From Spirosoma luteum DSM 19990 (GTDB lineage: Bacteria; Bacteroidota; Bacteroidia; Cytophagales; Spirosomataceae), in assembly GCF_000374065.1 (NCBI RefSeq), contig NZ_KB893245.1:930001-994000 (forward strand): DNA of 64,000 nt. The letters run 5' to 3'. The position numbers and the translations under genes are program-made. Positions 24,891 through 33,518 of this stretch are shown piece after piece. The first letter of the stretch is position 1, and the number at the start of each line of letters is the position of its first letter. The notes below the pieces were generated by a model. The model searched no databases. It was not told the origin of the DNA and was given only the letters and a program-made list of their open reading frames with translations.

Positions 24891-25805
24891 TTATTCCACG
24901 CCTTTCACCCGCATTGGCAGCGTATACACCGACTCCGTTGCGGTGATGAACAGTACATTCCGCCCCTTGCCGCCAAAGCAGAGATTACCCACCCAGCGGG
25001 ATGGAACCGGAATAGTACCCAGTTTTTCTCCAGCCGGTGAATATACGGTTACGCCTTTGCCCGACAGGTAAAGATTACCCTGATTATCGAGCGTCATACC
25101 ATCGGAACCCTGCGAAACAAACAGCTGGCGATTCGTTAATGCCCCATCGGCGGCAATGTCGTACTTATACGTCTTGCCAGCCCGGATGTCGGCCACGTAC
25201 AGGTGCTTCCCGTCGGGCGTTCCCACAATGCCGTTGGGCTGCTGTAGATCGGCATCAACGATGATGGGTTGCTGTTTCCCTTTGGGCAGGTAATACACCT
25301 TCTGCCCGTCGATATCCGGCTTTTTTCGCTCCCAGTAATCGCGCTGGTAATAGGGATCGGTGAAGTAAATGTTGCCTTTGGGGTCAATCCACAAATCGTT
25401 CGGGCCGTTCAGTTTCTTACTGTCAAAGTCGGTGAGCAGAACGGTAATTTTCTTATCTGGGCTGATGGACCATAATTCGTTTTTAACATCGGCACATGAA
25501 ATCAGATTCCCCTTTTTATCGAAGTACAGCCCGTTTGAGCGGCCTGTTTTATCCATGTACAGGGATAATTCACCGTTTGTGTCGTACCGCCAGATTTTAT
25601 CATTGGGCTGGTCGGTGAAGTAAATGTCCCCTTTCTTATTGACGGCCGGACCCTCGGTGAAGGTAAACTGACTGGACACCTGCTTAAGCTCCGCATTCGG
25701 AGCTACCACGGACAGCGAATCAAGTCTGCCAGACTGAGCCTGCATAGTTGCTGCAATAGCCATCATTCCTAAAAATATTAATCCTGCTTTGCCGTAGTAG
25801 TTCAT
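24891..25805 (-). CDS. Secreted SMP-30/gluconolactonase-like protein
   Basis: About 304 residues with a signal peptide (GLIFLGMMAIAATMQAQ) and a six-bladed beta-propeller of the SMP-30/gluconolactonase/LRE family. Blade-like repeats are visible: FTEGPAVNKKGDIYFTDQ, RSNGLYFDKKGNLISC, GPNDLWIDPKGNIYFTD, QQPNGIVGTPDGKHLYVAD and GSDGMTLDNQGNLYLSG. The Glu of FTEGP, Asn of GPNDL and Asp of SDGM are the usual divalent-metal ligands. It probably hydrolyses sugar lactones in the periplasm. ATG 25823 is an alternative start six codons upstream. Confidence 0.9.
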   Translation of the reverse strand: MNYYGKAGLIFLGMMAIAATMQAQSGRLDSLSVVAPNAELKQVSSQFTFTEGPAVNKKGDIYFTDQPNDKIWRYDTNGELSLYMDKTGRSNGLYFDKKGNLISCADVKNELWSISPDKKITVLLTDFDSKKLNGPNDLWIDPKGNIYFTDPYYQRDYWERKKPDIDGQKVYYLPKGKQQPIIVDADLQQPNGIVGTPDGKHLYVADIRAGKTYKYDIAADGALTNRQLFVSQGSDGMTLDNQGNLYLSGKGVTVYSPAGEKLGTIPVPSRWVGNLCFGGKGRNVLFITATESVYTLPMRVKGVE

Positions 25806-25823
25806 ATACCTGTTTAAATACAC

Positions 25824-26216
25824 AATGTAGTACGTTTAATGTACTCTCGTTGCTTTACGCAAAAAGAACACGTTAAACTTACCGCTACGAACCAACTTAA
25901 CCTAACCAATTCGCTAAGTGAAGGTACACTACCCATCAAAATTAGGAAACTGACCACCGCCCTATAAGCATTTAACTAAAGTGAAATATGCGTAGCCTTG
26001 TACTGGACCCTTAATGTGGGTTACCAAATGCTATCAGCATTCGGCTAAATACCGGATGGCCTACTGGCCATCATGCCAGAGAGACCTTAATTAGGCACTA
26101 TATAAAGGTTAACCCGGCTAACCAGCAACAGAAGAAGATTTAAATAACAGTGGAGTTAAAACTCCGAAGACCGCAAATGTGCGATTGGTGAAGGGGATTA
26201 TCTGTAAGTTTATAGA
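25824..26216. other. Intergenic region without recognised feature
   Basis: This 393-bp AT-rich divergent region must carry promoters for the SMP-30-like gene and the SDR gene. A short inverted pair GTACGTTTAATGTAC lies near its left end. No coding frame, RNA gene or known repeat was recognised. Confidence 0.4.
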
Positions 26217-27080
26217 ATGAAACCAGCGAGTAAAAATATTCTGATTACCGGCGTTTCCACGGGTATCGGCTACGGGGCCGCCAAACAGTTTATACAGAGA
26301 GGATACACTGTTTTCGGCAGTGTACGAACACCGGATGATGCCAACCGGATACGGGCCGAACTAGGCGAATCATTTACACCCCTCGTATTCGACGTGACCG
26401 ATGCTGAAGCCATTGCCCAGGCCGCTCAGTTTCTGACGAATCACCTGGCTGGTAGTGGTCTGGGCGCCTTAATCAATAATGCGGGCGTGGCCATTGGTGG
26501 TCCCATTCAGGACCAGCCGATGGATGTATTCCGGCAGCATTTTGAGGTCAACGTACTAGGACTGGTACAGGTTACGCAGGCGTTTTTACCGCTGCTGGGG
26601 GCCCGGGAGAATCACCCGGTAAGGCCAGGTCGGATTCAGAACATCAGTTCGGTAAACGGGCAGGTAGCCATTCCCTTTATGGGCGCTTACGTGGGGTCTA
26701 AACACGCCGTAGAAGGGCTGTCGCACAGTCTGCGCCGGGAACTGGCCCTGTTTGGTATTAAGGTGATTATTGTGGGGCCGGGAGCTGTGAAAACCCCCAT
26801 TTGGGGTAAGGGAACGGATATCAGCCGATATCAGAACACGCCTTATTACCCCGCCATGCAGTGGTTTCTGAAACAGGTTGAATCGGCAGAAGCGCGTGGC
26901 TTATCGGTCGATTACCTGGGGAAATGGTTGGTCGACATTCACGAAACTTCCCGGCCCCGCATTCGGTATGCGCTGGTACCCAACAAACTCATGAGCTGGA
27001 CACTGCCCCGGCTGTTGCCTGTTCGTGCCATGGACTGGGTTCTGGGGCGAATCAGCGGGCTGAAACCGACTAAACACTAA
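26217..27080 (+). CDS. SDR family oxidoreductase
   Basis: 287 residues, classical short-chain dehydrogenase: TGVSTGIG (11-18), NNAG (87-90), Ser144/145, Tyr158 and Lys162 in AYVGSKHAVEG. The extended C-terminus (IRYALVPNKLMSWTLPRLLP) is typical of the retinol-dehydrogenase-like group, and could contact the membrane or the substrate. It is followed after 7 bp by a UlaG-like hydrolase gene on the same strand, so the two are probably cotranscribed. Confidence 0.92.
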   Translation: MKPASKNILITGVSTGIGYGAAKQFIQRGYTVFGSVRTPDDANRIRAELGESFTPLVFDVTDAEAIAQAAQFLTNHLAGSGLGALINNAGVAIGGPIQDQPMDVFRQHFEVNVLGLVQVTQAFLPLLGARENHPVRPGRIQNISSVNGQVAIPFMGAYVGSKHAVEGLSHSLRRELALFGIKVIIVGPGAVKTPIWGKGTDISRYQNTPYYPAMQWFLKQVESAEARGLSVDYLGKWLVDIHETSRPRIRYALVPNKLMSWTLPRLLPVRAMDWVLGRISGLKPTKH

Positions 27081-27087
27081 TCTTCAG

Positions 27088-27951
27088 ATGGTACTCAAGC
27101 CTGCCTTTCAGAAAGATGACGAATTACTTACCGACATTGCCGAATGCCGTAGCCAACCCGACCGGCTGCACATCTGGTGGCTTGGTCAGAGTGGTTTTTT
27201 GCTGCAATTTGCAGGTAGCCATCTGCTGTTCGATCCCTACCTGTCCGACTCGCTGAGTCGAAAATACGCCGATACCGACAAGCCGCACGTGCGTTTGTCA
27301 GAACGGGTTATTGACCCCGCCCGGTTGACAATGATTGATGTAGTTACCTCAAGCCACAACCACACCGACCATCTGGATGCCGGCACGTTACGCCCCCTTA
27401 TGGCGGCCAATCCCGCGCTGCAATTCGTTATCCCCGAAGCCAACCGGGTTTTTATTGCCGACCGGCTGGGGTGTGATCCCGCATGGCCGGTTGGACTGAA
27501 CGACGGCCAGTCGGTCACGATTGGCCCGTTTACGTTTTACGGCGTTCCGGCCGCTCACAACGAACTGGAGCGCGATGACGCGGGGCACTGTAAATTCATG
27601 GGATTTGTGGTCGAACTAGGCGGAGATAACGGTGGGCCATTCCGTGTATATCACTCCGGCGACACGCTCTGGTACGATAGTATGGTGGATATACTCCGGC
27701 CCTTTGCGGTCGACGTTGCCTTCCTGCCCATCAACGGCAACAAACCCGAACGGCGGGTGGCCGGTAACCTCAACCCCGACGAAGCCGCCCGATTGGGCCG
27801 CGCTATAGAAGCAAAGCGAGTTATTCCGCATCATTACGATTTGTTTGCCTTCAACACCGCTGACCCCAACGAGTTTATACTGGCCTGTCAGCAGTACGGG
27901 ACACCGCATCAGGTGATGCAGTTGGGGGAGCGAATAAGCCTGAGCCGGTAG
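27088..27951 (+). CDS. UlaG-like metallo-beta-lactamase-fold hydrolase
   Basis: 287 residues. The MBL-fold metal motif is SSHNHTDHLD with His90, His92, Asp94 and His95; IWWLGQSGFLLQF and LLFDPYLSD are typical of the UlaG (L-ascorbate-6-phosphate lactonase) branch, and YHSGDTLWYD and PHHYDLF hold later ligands. No signal peptide, so cytoplasmic. The start is 7 bp after the SDR stop. The true substrate is unknown. Confidence 0.9.
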   Translation: MVLKPAFQKDDELLTDIAECRSQPDRLHIWWLGQSGFLLQFAGSHLLFDPYLSDSLSRKYADTDKPHVRLSERVIDPARLTMIDVVTSSHNHTDHLDAGTLRPLMAANPALQFVIPEANRVFIADRLGCDPAWPVGLNDGQSVTIGPFTFYGVPAAHNELERDDAGHCKFMGFVVELGGDNGGPFRVYHSGDTLWYDSMVDILRPFAVDVAFLPINGNKPERRVAGNLNPDEAARLGRAIEAKRVIPHHYDLFAFNTADPNEFILACQQYGTPHQVMQLGERISLSR

Positions 27952-27969
27952 TATAAACGGTCTAGTCCC

Positions 27970-28059
27970 TTTTTGTCATGCTGACGAAGGAAGCATCTTC
28001 GGGTAAGGCATTCTGTTTTCCAGTTACTGAAGATGCTTCCTTCGTCAGCATGACAAAAA
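27970..28059. repeat. Perfect 31-bp inverted repeat ending at a start codon
   Basis: The left arm (27970-28000, beginning TTTTTGTCATGCTGACGAAG) and the right arm (28029-28059) are exact reverse complements, separated by 28 bp. Motifs of the type GTCATxCTGACGAAGGAxGxATCTTC recur in intergenic regions of Bacteroidota, so this is probably a member of a dispersed palindromic family. Here it begins 19 bp after the hydrolase stop and ends 4 bp before the next ATG. Confidence 0.9.
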
Positions 28060-28063
28060 AGAT

Positions 28064-29293
28064 ATGAAAAACTACCCTTTTGCTTGCCTGATTATCCTGG
28101 CTTCAGTGCTGGCGCAACTCGATTCCGTTGGGCAGAGTACGCCGGACTTTAAAATTCAGGTGGTCGATAGCCAGATTAGTATCGGGTATGGGCTGGCCAT
28201 TGGCGATGTGGATGGCGACCGAAAAGCCGATATTTTGCTGGCCGACCAGAAAGAAATTGTCTGGTACAAGAACCCCGGCGACAAAACATCACCCTGGAAA
28301 CGATACGTGATGGCGGCAAACCTGACCCCGCAGGATAACGTGTGCATTGCTGCCCGCGACCTCAACGGCGATGGTCGGGTAGAGGTGGCCGTTGGCGCAG
28401 GCTGGAACCCGTCAGAAACCAGTGACAGTACCAAATCGGGTGCTGTTTTTTACCTGATTCGGCCACAGGACCCAACCCAACGATGGGAACCCGTGCGCTT
28501 ACCCCACGAAGTAACCACTCACCGGATGCGCTGGGCCAAAGTTGGCGCAGATAGCTACCAGTTGGTGGTGGCCCCCCTGCACGGGCTGGGCAATAAAGAC
28601 GGTAAGGGGAGGGGTGTGCGTATATGGGGGTACACGTTTCCAAAGAATCCGAAAGGAATCTGGAACCAGCATCTGGTAGACTCAACTTTGCACCTTACTC
28701 ATAATTTTGACGTGTGGGAAGATGGAAATGCGACCGGCATGATTGTGGCCAGTAAGGAAGGGGGACAGATTTTTCGGTGGCAGAAAAATAAGTGGCAACC
28801 TGTTGATGACGAATCAGCCAGCAATACGCTGGATATACTCAATAAAGGCGTTAGCGGCATCGGCGAAATCCGGCGCATGGACAACGGCCAGCGAATCGCT
28901 ACCATTCAACCGATGCACGGCAATCTGCTTCAGATAGAGACTGGATTTTACTCCTTCCGCGAACCCCGAAAACCTGTTGATGAAAAAGAAATTACCCTCA
29001 TTACCGACATATTCAATCAGGGGCATGCGCTGGTGTGCGGGGATTTTCTGGGTCTGGGCAGCGACCAGATAGTGGCTGGCTGGCGAAATCCCAATGCTGG
29101 AGGGAAAGTAGGCGTCCGGCTATTCAAACAAAAAGAACCAGGCAATATGGAAGGATACCCGCTGGACGACAGCGTTAGTATGGCCTGCGAAGATATGCAA
29201 GCCGCCGACCTGGACGGCGATGGTGACCTGGACCTGATCGCATCCGGCCGGTCAACGCACAACGTACTGATTTACTGGAATGGGCTGAAATAA
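28064..29293 (+). CDS. Secreted FG-GAP/VCBS repeat protein
   Basis: 409 residues with a signal peptide (CLIILASVLAQLDSVGQ). It contains FG-GAP-like beta-propeller repeats with calcium-binding DxDxDG loops: GDVDGDRKADILLAD, RDLNGDGRVEVAVG and ADLDGDGDLDLIASG, plus related blades elsewhere. No catalytic domain is recognised. The start codon lies 4 bp after a long palindrome, so the messenger probably starts inside or after it, or is structured at the 5' end. The stop is 2 bp before a 62-bp palindrome. Confidence 0.88.
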   Translation: MKNYPFACLIILASVLAQLDSVGQSTPDFKIQVVDSQISIGYGLAIGDVDGDRKADILLADQKEIVWYKNPGDKTSPWKRYVMAANLTPQDNVCIAARDLNGDGRVEVAVGAGWNPSETSDSTKSGAVFYLIRPQDPTQRWEPVRLPHEVTTHRMRWAKVGADSYQLVVAPLHGLGNKDGKGRGVRIWGYTFPKNPKGIWNQHLVDSTLHLTHNFDVWEDGNATGMIVASKEGGQIFRWQKNKWQPVDDESASNTLDILNKGVSGIGEIRRMDNGQRIATIQPMHGNLLQIETGFYSFREPRKPVDEKEITLITDIFNQGHALVCGDFLGLGSDQIVAGWRNPNAGGKVGVRLFKQKEPGNMEGYPLDDSVSMACEDMQAADLDGDGDLDLIASGRSTHNVLIYWNGLK

Positions 29294-29295
29294 GC

Positions 29296-29357
29296 TTACG
29301 GTATTTGGTTTAAGGTTTTCGGTTAGCTAACCGAAAACCTTAAACCAAATACCGTAA
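29296..29357. repeat. 62-bp perfect palindrome between convergent genes
   Basis: Two exact 31-bp arms with no spacer meet at 29326/29327; the left arm begins TTACGGTATTTGGTTTAAGG. It fills almost the whole gap between two convergent stops (29291-29293 and 29362-29364). It could end transcription from both sides, but it lacks a T-run, and a spacer-free palindrome of this length can extrude as a cruciform. Confidence 0.93.
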
Positions 29358-29361
29358 ACTC

Positions 29362-29715
29362 CTAATCTATCTGATTGGTGAAGTTCCGCAGCGCGTTGGC
29401 CAACTGCTCAAGCTGGTGAGCGTTCGTTTCGTCAACCATTGGTTCGTGCGAAATGGTCAGGGTGTGGCTGGCCATGTTGAGCATCAGCGTACGAATTAGT
29501 TCATTATCGTATTCACCGGTTTTAAGGTGATCGCGCAGGGTTTCAATTTCCGACAGAATCCGGCCGATACCAATAGAACCGGGTAGCGCATTTAGCCAGC
29601 CTTCGAGTAGCAACAATCCCCGTTCGGCCGAAATATCTGCTTGTGTGCCATCGCCAAATGCTCCCAGCGTGTCGGTGAGCATTCGCTGTTCCAGTGTTTC
29701 TTCGGTATCTTCCAT
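29362..29715 (-). CDS. Hypothetical soluble acidic protein
   Basis: About 117 residues from ATG 29715 (the longer frame to 29805 adds an unlikely leader). All-helical by composition, acidic, with AERGLLLLEGWLNALPGSIG and a C-terminal LEQLANALRNFTNQID. No signal peptide or membrane segment. No family is recognised. It is divergent from arfB. Confidence 0.66.
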   Translation of the reverse strand: MEDTEETLEQRMLTDTLGAFGDGTQADISAERGLLLLEGWLNALPGSIGIGRILSEIETLRDHLKTGEYDNELIRTLMLNMASHTLTISHEPMVDETNAHQLEQLANALRNFTNQID

Positions 29716-29849
29716 ACTATAGTCAATGGTTTTAATGATTGTCAGAATAAACGTGTCGCCACTCCGTTTGTTTGGTTTTTGAGTGTATAATTGAGTAAAT
29801 CGCATGTCATCAGCTTACCCTTACAGCTAAACAAGTTCGTCAACGTCAG

Positions 29850-30254
29850 ATGGATTTTACCCGCCTACAACCCGATCTACAGTATCAATTTGCCCGGAGT
29901 GGCGGTGCCGGTGGGCAGAATGTCAATAAAGTAGCTACCAAAGCCGAGCTGCGTTTCAATGTCCGTAATTCTTCGTTATTGACCGACGAGGAACGGGCAA
30001 TTCTGGAAGAAAAATTAGCCAGCAAGCTGACGACCGAGGGCGAACTGGTGCTGACGCATCAAACCGAGCGGACGCAGCTGGCTAATAAAGAGAAGGTAAC
30101 GAAGAAGTTTTACCGACTGATTGAAAAAACGTTTGAAGTCCCCAAACCCCGCCGGGCAACCAAACCCTCAAAGGCATCGGTAGAGGAACGTATTACCAGC
30201 AAAAAAAAGAAGGGCGATACAAAAGCAGGCCGCCGAAAAGTCAACCCGGATTAG
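29850..30254 (+). CDS. arfB: Alternative ribosome-rescue factor / aminoacyl-tRNA hydrolase ArfB
   Basis: 134 residues. The release-factor GGQ loop is present (SGGAGGQNVNKV, Gly21-Gly22-Gln23) in an N-terminal domain 3-like fold, and the basic unstructured tail (KPSKASVEERITSKKKKGDT) is as in ArfB/YaeJ, where it enters the empty mRNA channel of stalled ribosomes. It hydrolyses peptidyl-tRNA on ribosomes without a stop codon. The length suits ArfB and excludes full-length release factors. Confidence 0.94.
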   Translation: MDFTRLQPDLQYQFARSGGAGGQNVNKVATKAELRFNVRNSSLLTDEERAILEEKLASKLTTEGELVLTHQTERTQLANKEKVTKKFYRLIEKTFEVPKPRRATKPSKASVEERITSKKKKGDTKAGRRKVNPD

Positions 30255-30255
30255 A

Positions 30256-30732
30256 TTATAAGGACAGTTGAACTGGCGTGTATCCCATCGCTCGAAGGTA
30301 GTCCAGGATCGCCCTGCGTTGCGTTAGCGTTTGCGCTCCATATCGACCGGACCGGTTATTGATGTACACTTGACTGTCAGTACCAAACCAACACTCACCA
30401 CCCTAATATGCCTTTTCTCCCCCGGTAATATTGGTGTGGCAAACTACTTTTCGAGCCGCGAACGGATTGGATGTCGACTCCGCCAATAATTTCAGTCCTG
30501 ATTCGTCAATAATCCACAGGTATTTTCCATCCATGGGTGGGTCGCCATTCGTAACAAGAGCAGGATCAACCTGTATAATACTGACAGAGTTACCCTTCCG
30601 ACCAAGGTCGATGATGTAGTCGATAAAGATGATATCTTCACCATCGAGTACTCGCCGGGTAAACTGAGTTCTTTCAAAGGGCGAAACCGCGGGACCTAGG
30701 CGGGTTTTCCACTCATCGGTTAACTCATTCAC
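30256..30732 (-). pseudogene. Unknown protein gene interrupted by an in-frame TAG
   Basis: From ATG 30732 the frame runs 109 codons (ending HTNITGGEKAY) to TAG at 30405-30403, then stays open in the same frame for 48 more codons, GGECWFGTDSQVYINNRSGR then YGAQTLTQRRAILDYLRAMG, to TAA at 30258-30256. The segment after the stop looks more strongly protein-like than the part before it. CAG to TAG (Gln to amber) is the simplest change, giving KAYQGGECWFG. The gene overlaps its upstream partner by 8 bp. The family is not recognised. Whether it is dead, truncated or read through cannot be told. Confidence 0.62.
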
Positions 30733-31219
30733 TCTGTTGCAACCGGACGTAGCCTTTCTCTTTGGCCTTTTCGAGGATCTCCAGGCTAAATCGCTTTAAT
30801 GCATCAATTGCCCTGATTGGTTGCAACGGCCCAAAATCGGCTTCCGTCAATTCATTCCTGGTAGAAACAAGATATGTTCCGCTGGAATTAGTGTAAAATG
30901 AAAATGGCGCTCTGGCAAACAGTTTTTTAACTGTATTATCGTCCAGGAGTCGGGTCCGTTTCACCGCACGGCTAACTCTATTCGAACCCAGGAGAGAGTC
31001 CAGATACCATATATCATGCGGTTTGTCCAAGTATTCGTTCGGCAATAGGTAAATCAGCATCTCATTCCAGAACACGGGTTTACTTCCCTTCGGGCGCCTG
31101 ATTCGTAGACCCGTAGGCTTTTGTATTGCTTTTTCGACTCCGTCCATAATCGCCCGTTGCTTTTGCAACGGGAGCGCTATGATCTGATCGACATACTCAT
31201 CTACTGATACCTGGCTCAT
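30725..31219 (-). CDS. Hypothetical protein, partner of the amber-interrupted gene
   Basis: 164 residues, soluble, basic in the middle (GLRIRRPKGSKPVFWNEMLI) with a helical C-terminus (LKRFSLEILEKAKEKGYV). The stop overlaps the start of the following gene by 8 bp, so the two are translationally coupled. I do not recognise the family. A two-gene unknown pair with tight overlap is compatible with a toxin/antitoxin or effector/immunity unit, but nothing in the sequence proves this. Confidence 0.68.
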   Translation of the reverse strand: MSQVSVDEYVDQIIALPLQKQRAIMDGVEKAIQKPTGLRIRRPKGSKPVFWNEMLIYLLPNEYLDKPHDIWYLDSLLGSNRVSRAVKRTRLLDDNTVKKLFARAPFSFYTNSSGTYLVSTRNELTEADFGPLQPIRAIDALKRFSLEILEKAKEKGYVRLQQSE

Positions 31220-31294
31220 GCTGTTTACAACTAACTGGTTACGATCTATAAACGAAAAAACGGAGAAACGACGTTCACATCAAGCAATAAGTTG

Positions 31295-31969
31295 TTACAA
31301 CTCCCGAATTTTGATATCCCGGTACCAGACGCGCTCTTTGGGGCTATGATTTTGCAGGGCTATTTTGCCTTTGGCGTGGGGCGTAGCATAAGGCCAGTCG
31401 GCAAATTTACTTTTGGCAACCATCGCTTTCCACTCGTCAGTACCATACATGTAATCCACTACTTTTTTGCCGTTCAGGAAATGCTCGACATGGTTATTAT
31501 TCACCACAATCCGTCCCTTGTTCCATTCTCCGGGTGCTTTGGCAACGGTGAAATCCGAGGGGGGCATTACGTCGTAGTTGGCACCCGTCATCTGGGTATC
31601 CTTCAGCTTGTAAAGTTTCCCTTCGCCATCCAGATAGCCTTTGTCGTCAATCACCTGGTACTCAGGACCAGACATGTACGTAGACTTGATATCGGGGCTG
31701 TCGATGATTTTATACACAACGCCACTATTACTGCCTTTGGGAATTTTAAATTCAAACTCCAGTTCAAAGTTTTCATATTCTTTGTCAGTCACCAGGTCAC
31801 CACCAGTACCGTCGGGTGTTAGGGCTCCCTCTTCAACGGACCAGCCAACAACGCTATCCTTATGGTAGCTATGCCAGCCTTTTATTGTTTTCCCATCAAA
31901 AAGGGATGTCCATTTGCCGGGTTTGAAGGCAACTACCAACAAGAGTGATAAAGTAAGTAAGGTTTTCAT
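31295..31969 (-). CDS. Secreted DUF1080 (3-keto-disaccharide hydrolase-like) protein
   Basis: 224 residues, signal peptide (LLTLSLLLVVAFKPG), then a DUF1080 concanavalin-like domain: SLFDGKTIKGWHSY, ALTPDGTGGDLVT, FELEFEFKIPKGSNSGVVYK, GPEYQVIDDKGY and the C-terminal IALQNHSPKERVWYRDIKIR. Family members bind or cleave 3-keto-glycosides in the periplasm. It follows a zinc alcohol dehydrogenase and an MFS gene on the same strand, a context compatible with sugar or sugar-acid use. Confidence 0.93.
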   Translation of the reverse strand: MKTLLTLSLLLVVAFKPGKWTSLFDGKTIKGWHSYHKDSVVGWSVEEGALTPDGTGGDLVTDKEYENFELEFEFKIPKGSNSGVVYKIIDSPDIKSTYMSGPEYQVIDDKGYLDGEGKLYKLKDTQMTGANYDVMPPSDFTVAKAPGEWNKGRIVVNNNHVEHFLNGKKVVDYMYGTDEWKAMVAKSKFADWPYATPHAKGKIALQNHSPKERVWYRDIKIREL

Positions 31970-32082
31970 AGGGTTTCTGTTTTTGAGTAAAGATAGAATT
32001 TTCTTACCTATAGAGAAAACGGAGGTTTTCGTAAAAACGATGTCTTAGTCTACGGTATTAGCAGGGACACGGGTACTTTTAC

Positions 32083-33399
32083 TCATCGTAATTCCTTCGA
32101 TGGAATCGTGAATGCCATCAGGCCCGCCACCAGCAGAGGGAGCGAAAACAGCAGAAATAGCATGGTCCGGCTTACGCCCGCGTCCGACAGCAGGCCAAAC
32201 AGGGCCGGGCCAATAATGGCACCAAAACGTCCCACACCCGTTGCCAGGCCCATACCTGTAGTGCGAATTGCCGCCGGATACACACGGGCGATTGTGGGGT
32301 AAAAGCCGTTGAAACCACCCTGCACAAAAAAGCCGATTAAAAACGTCATACCAAACATCAGCCCGTAAGCCATCGACAGCGTACCGTAGCCAATCATAGT
32401 ACCAAAGGCGATGACCATAAATCCCAGAATCAATTGGCGCAGGCCCGTTCTGGCGGCCAACAACCCGAATAAAGCACTGCCCACAAAGGCACCCGCATTC
32501 AGGGCCGAACCAATATAGGTGGCCAGGTCGAAGGGCATACCGGCTTCTTTTGCCAGCGTGGGTACCCAGCTCATGAGCGTGTAAAGCGTGAGAAAGCCAA
32601 AAAATATACCCACCCACAGCCGCCATGTCGAACCCCGGTAGGCCGGAGCAAACAGGTCTGTCGGGCGGGTGGTAGTTGCCTGTGCGGGTAATGCAGGCAG
32701 GCTGTCGACGGTGGCCAGGTTCATGCGAACCAGCAGTTTATTAAGTTGTTTTAACGCATTTTTTGGTTGTTTCTCAAGTAGAAATGCCATGGACTCCGGC
32801 ATGAACAACAGAATACACACCAGCATTAGGGCAGATACCAGCCCGGCTACCAGATACGCCGACCGCCACCCAAACAGCGGTACGGCCCAGGCCGTGAAAA
32901 ATCCCGCCAGAATAGCCCCGACAGGCCACCCCGCCTGCACCAGTCCGACGGTAAAATCGCGTCGTTTGTTGTTCGAAAATTCAGCCGCTACAGCCGCCAG
33001 ATTCGCCAGAATACCGCCAATGCCCAGCCCCGTTACTACCCGAAACACCAGCAGTTGCCAATAGGCCGATACGACCGATGAGAGCAGCATACCCGCCGTA
33101 ATCAAACTCAGCGAGATAATAAATACCGTCCGCCGACCAATTGTATCGCCCAGTGGGGCCAGCAGAAAACAGCCAGCCGTCATGCCCGCCAGCCCCGCGC
33201 TGAACACGTAGCCAAGTTCGGTTTTCGAGAGACCCCACTCGCGGGTAATTTCTGAGCCGGTAAACGATACCACCAGTACGTCGATGCCATCGTTCATGTT
33301 CAGGATGAAACAGATAGCCACCAAAAGCAGTTGAAACGCCCCCATCGGGCGGTCATCAAGCAGGGTTTTAAGGTCAGTTTCGGGTAAAGAAGTCGTCAC
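32083..33399 (-). CDS. MFS transporter, aromatic/sugar acid:H+ symporter-like
   Basis: 438 residues with 12 predicted membrane segments. MFS signature LAPLGDTIGRRTVF follows helix 2, and the N-terminus with NMNDGIDVLVVSF (an Asp in helix 1) resembles the AAHS group that carries aromatic or sugar acids. The central cytoplasmic loop lies at about 190-240. It sits 120 bp after the zinc dehydrogenase gene on the same strand. The substrate is inferred from context only. Confidence 0.9.
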   Translation of the reverse strand: MTTSLPETDLKTLLDDRPMGAFQLLLVAICFILNMNDGIDVLVVSFTGSEITREWGLSKTELGYVFSAGLAGMTAGCFLLAPLGDTIGRRTVFIISLSLITAGMLLSSVVSAYWQLLVFRVVTGLGIGGILANLAAVAAEFSNNKRRDFTVGLVQAGWPVGAILAGFFTAWAVPLFGWRSAYLVAGLVSALMLVCILLFMPESMAFLLEKQPKNALKQLNKLLVRMNLATVDSLPALPAQATTTRPTDLFAPAYRGSTWRLWVGIFFGFLTLYTLMSWVPTLAKEAGMPFDLATYIGSALNAGAFVGSALFGLLAARTGLRQLILGFMVIAFGTMIGYGTLSMAYGLMFGMTFLIGFFVQGGFNGFYPTIARVYPAAIRTTGMGLATGVGRFGAIIGPALFGLLSDAGVSRTMLFLLFSLPLLVAGLMAFTIPSKELR

Positions 33400-33518
33400 T
33401 ATGGTTAGTTTGAATATACAATGATACGGAGTTTTGGGTTAGAGATGGAGGCTTAGCCACCAGCCGAATAGGCATCTTTCGGTAGTCGAACGGGCAGGAT
33501 TATTAAGCTTTTGTTCCG

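Noticed and set aside
32045-32626. 193-codon minus-strand frame overlapping the MFS gene
   Set aside because: It is a shifted frame of the transporter, rich in Cys, Trp and Gly as expected from reading membrane codons out of phase.
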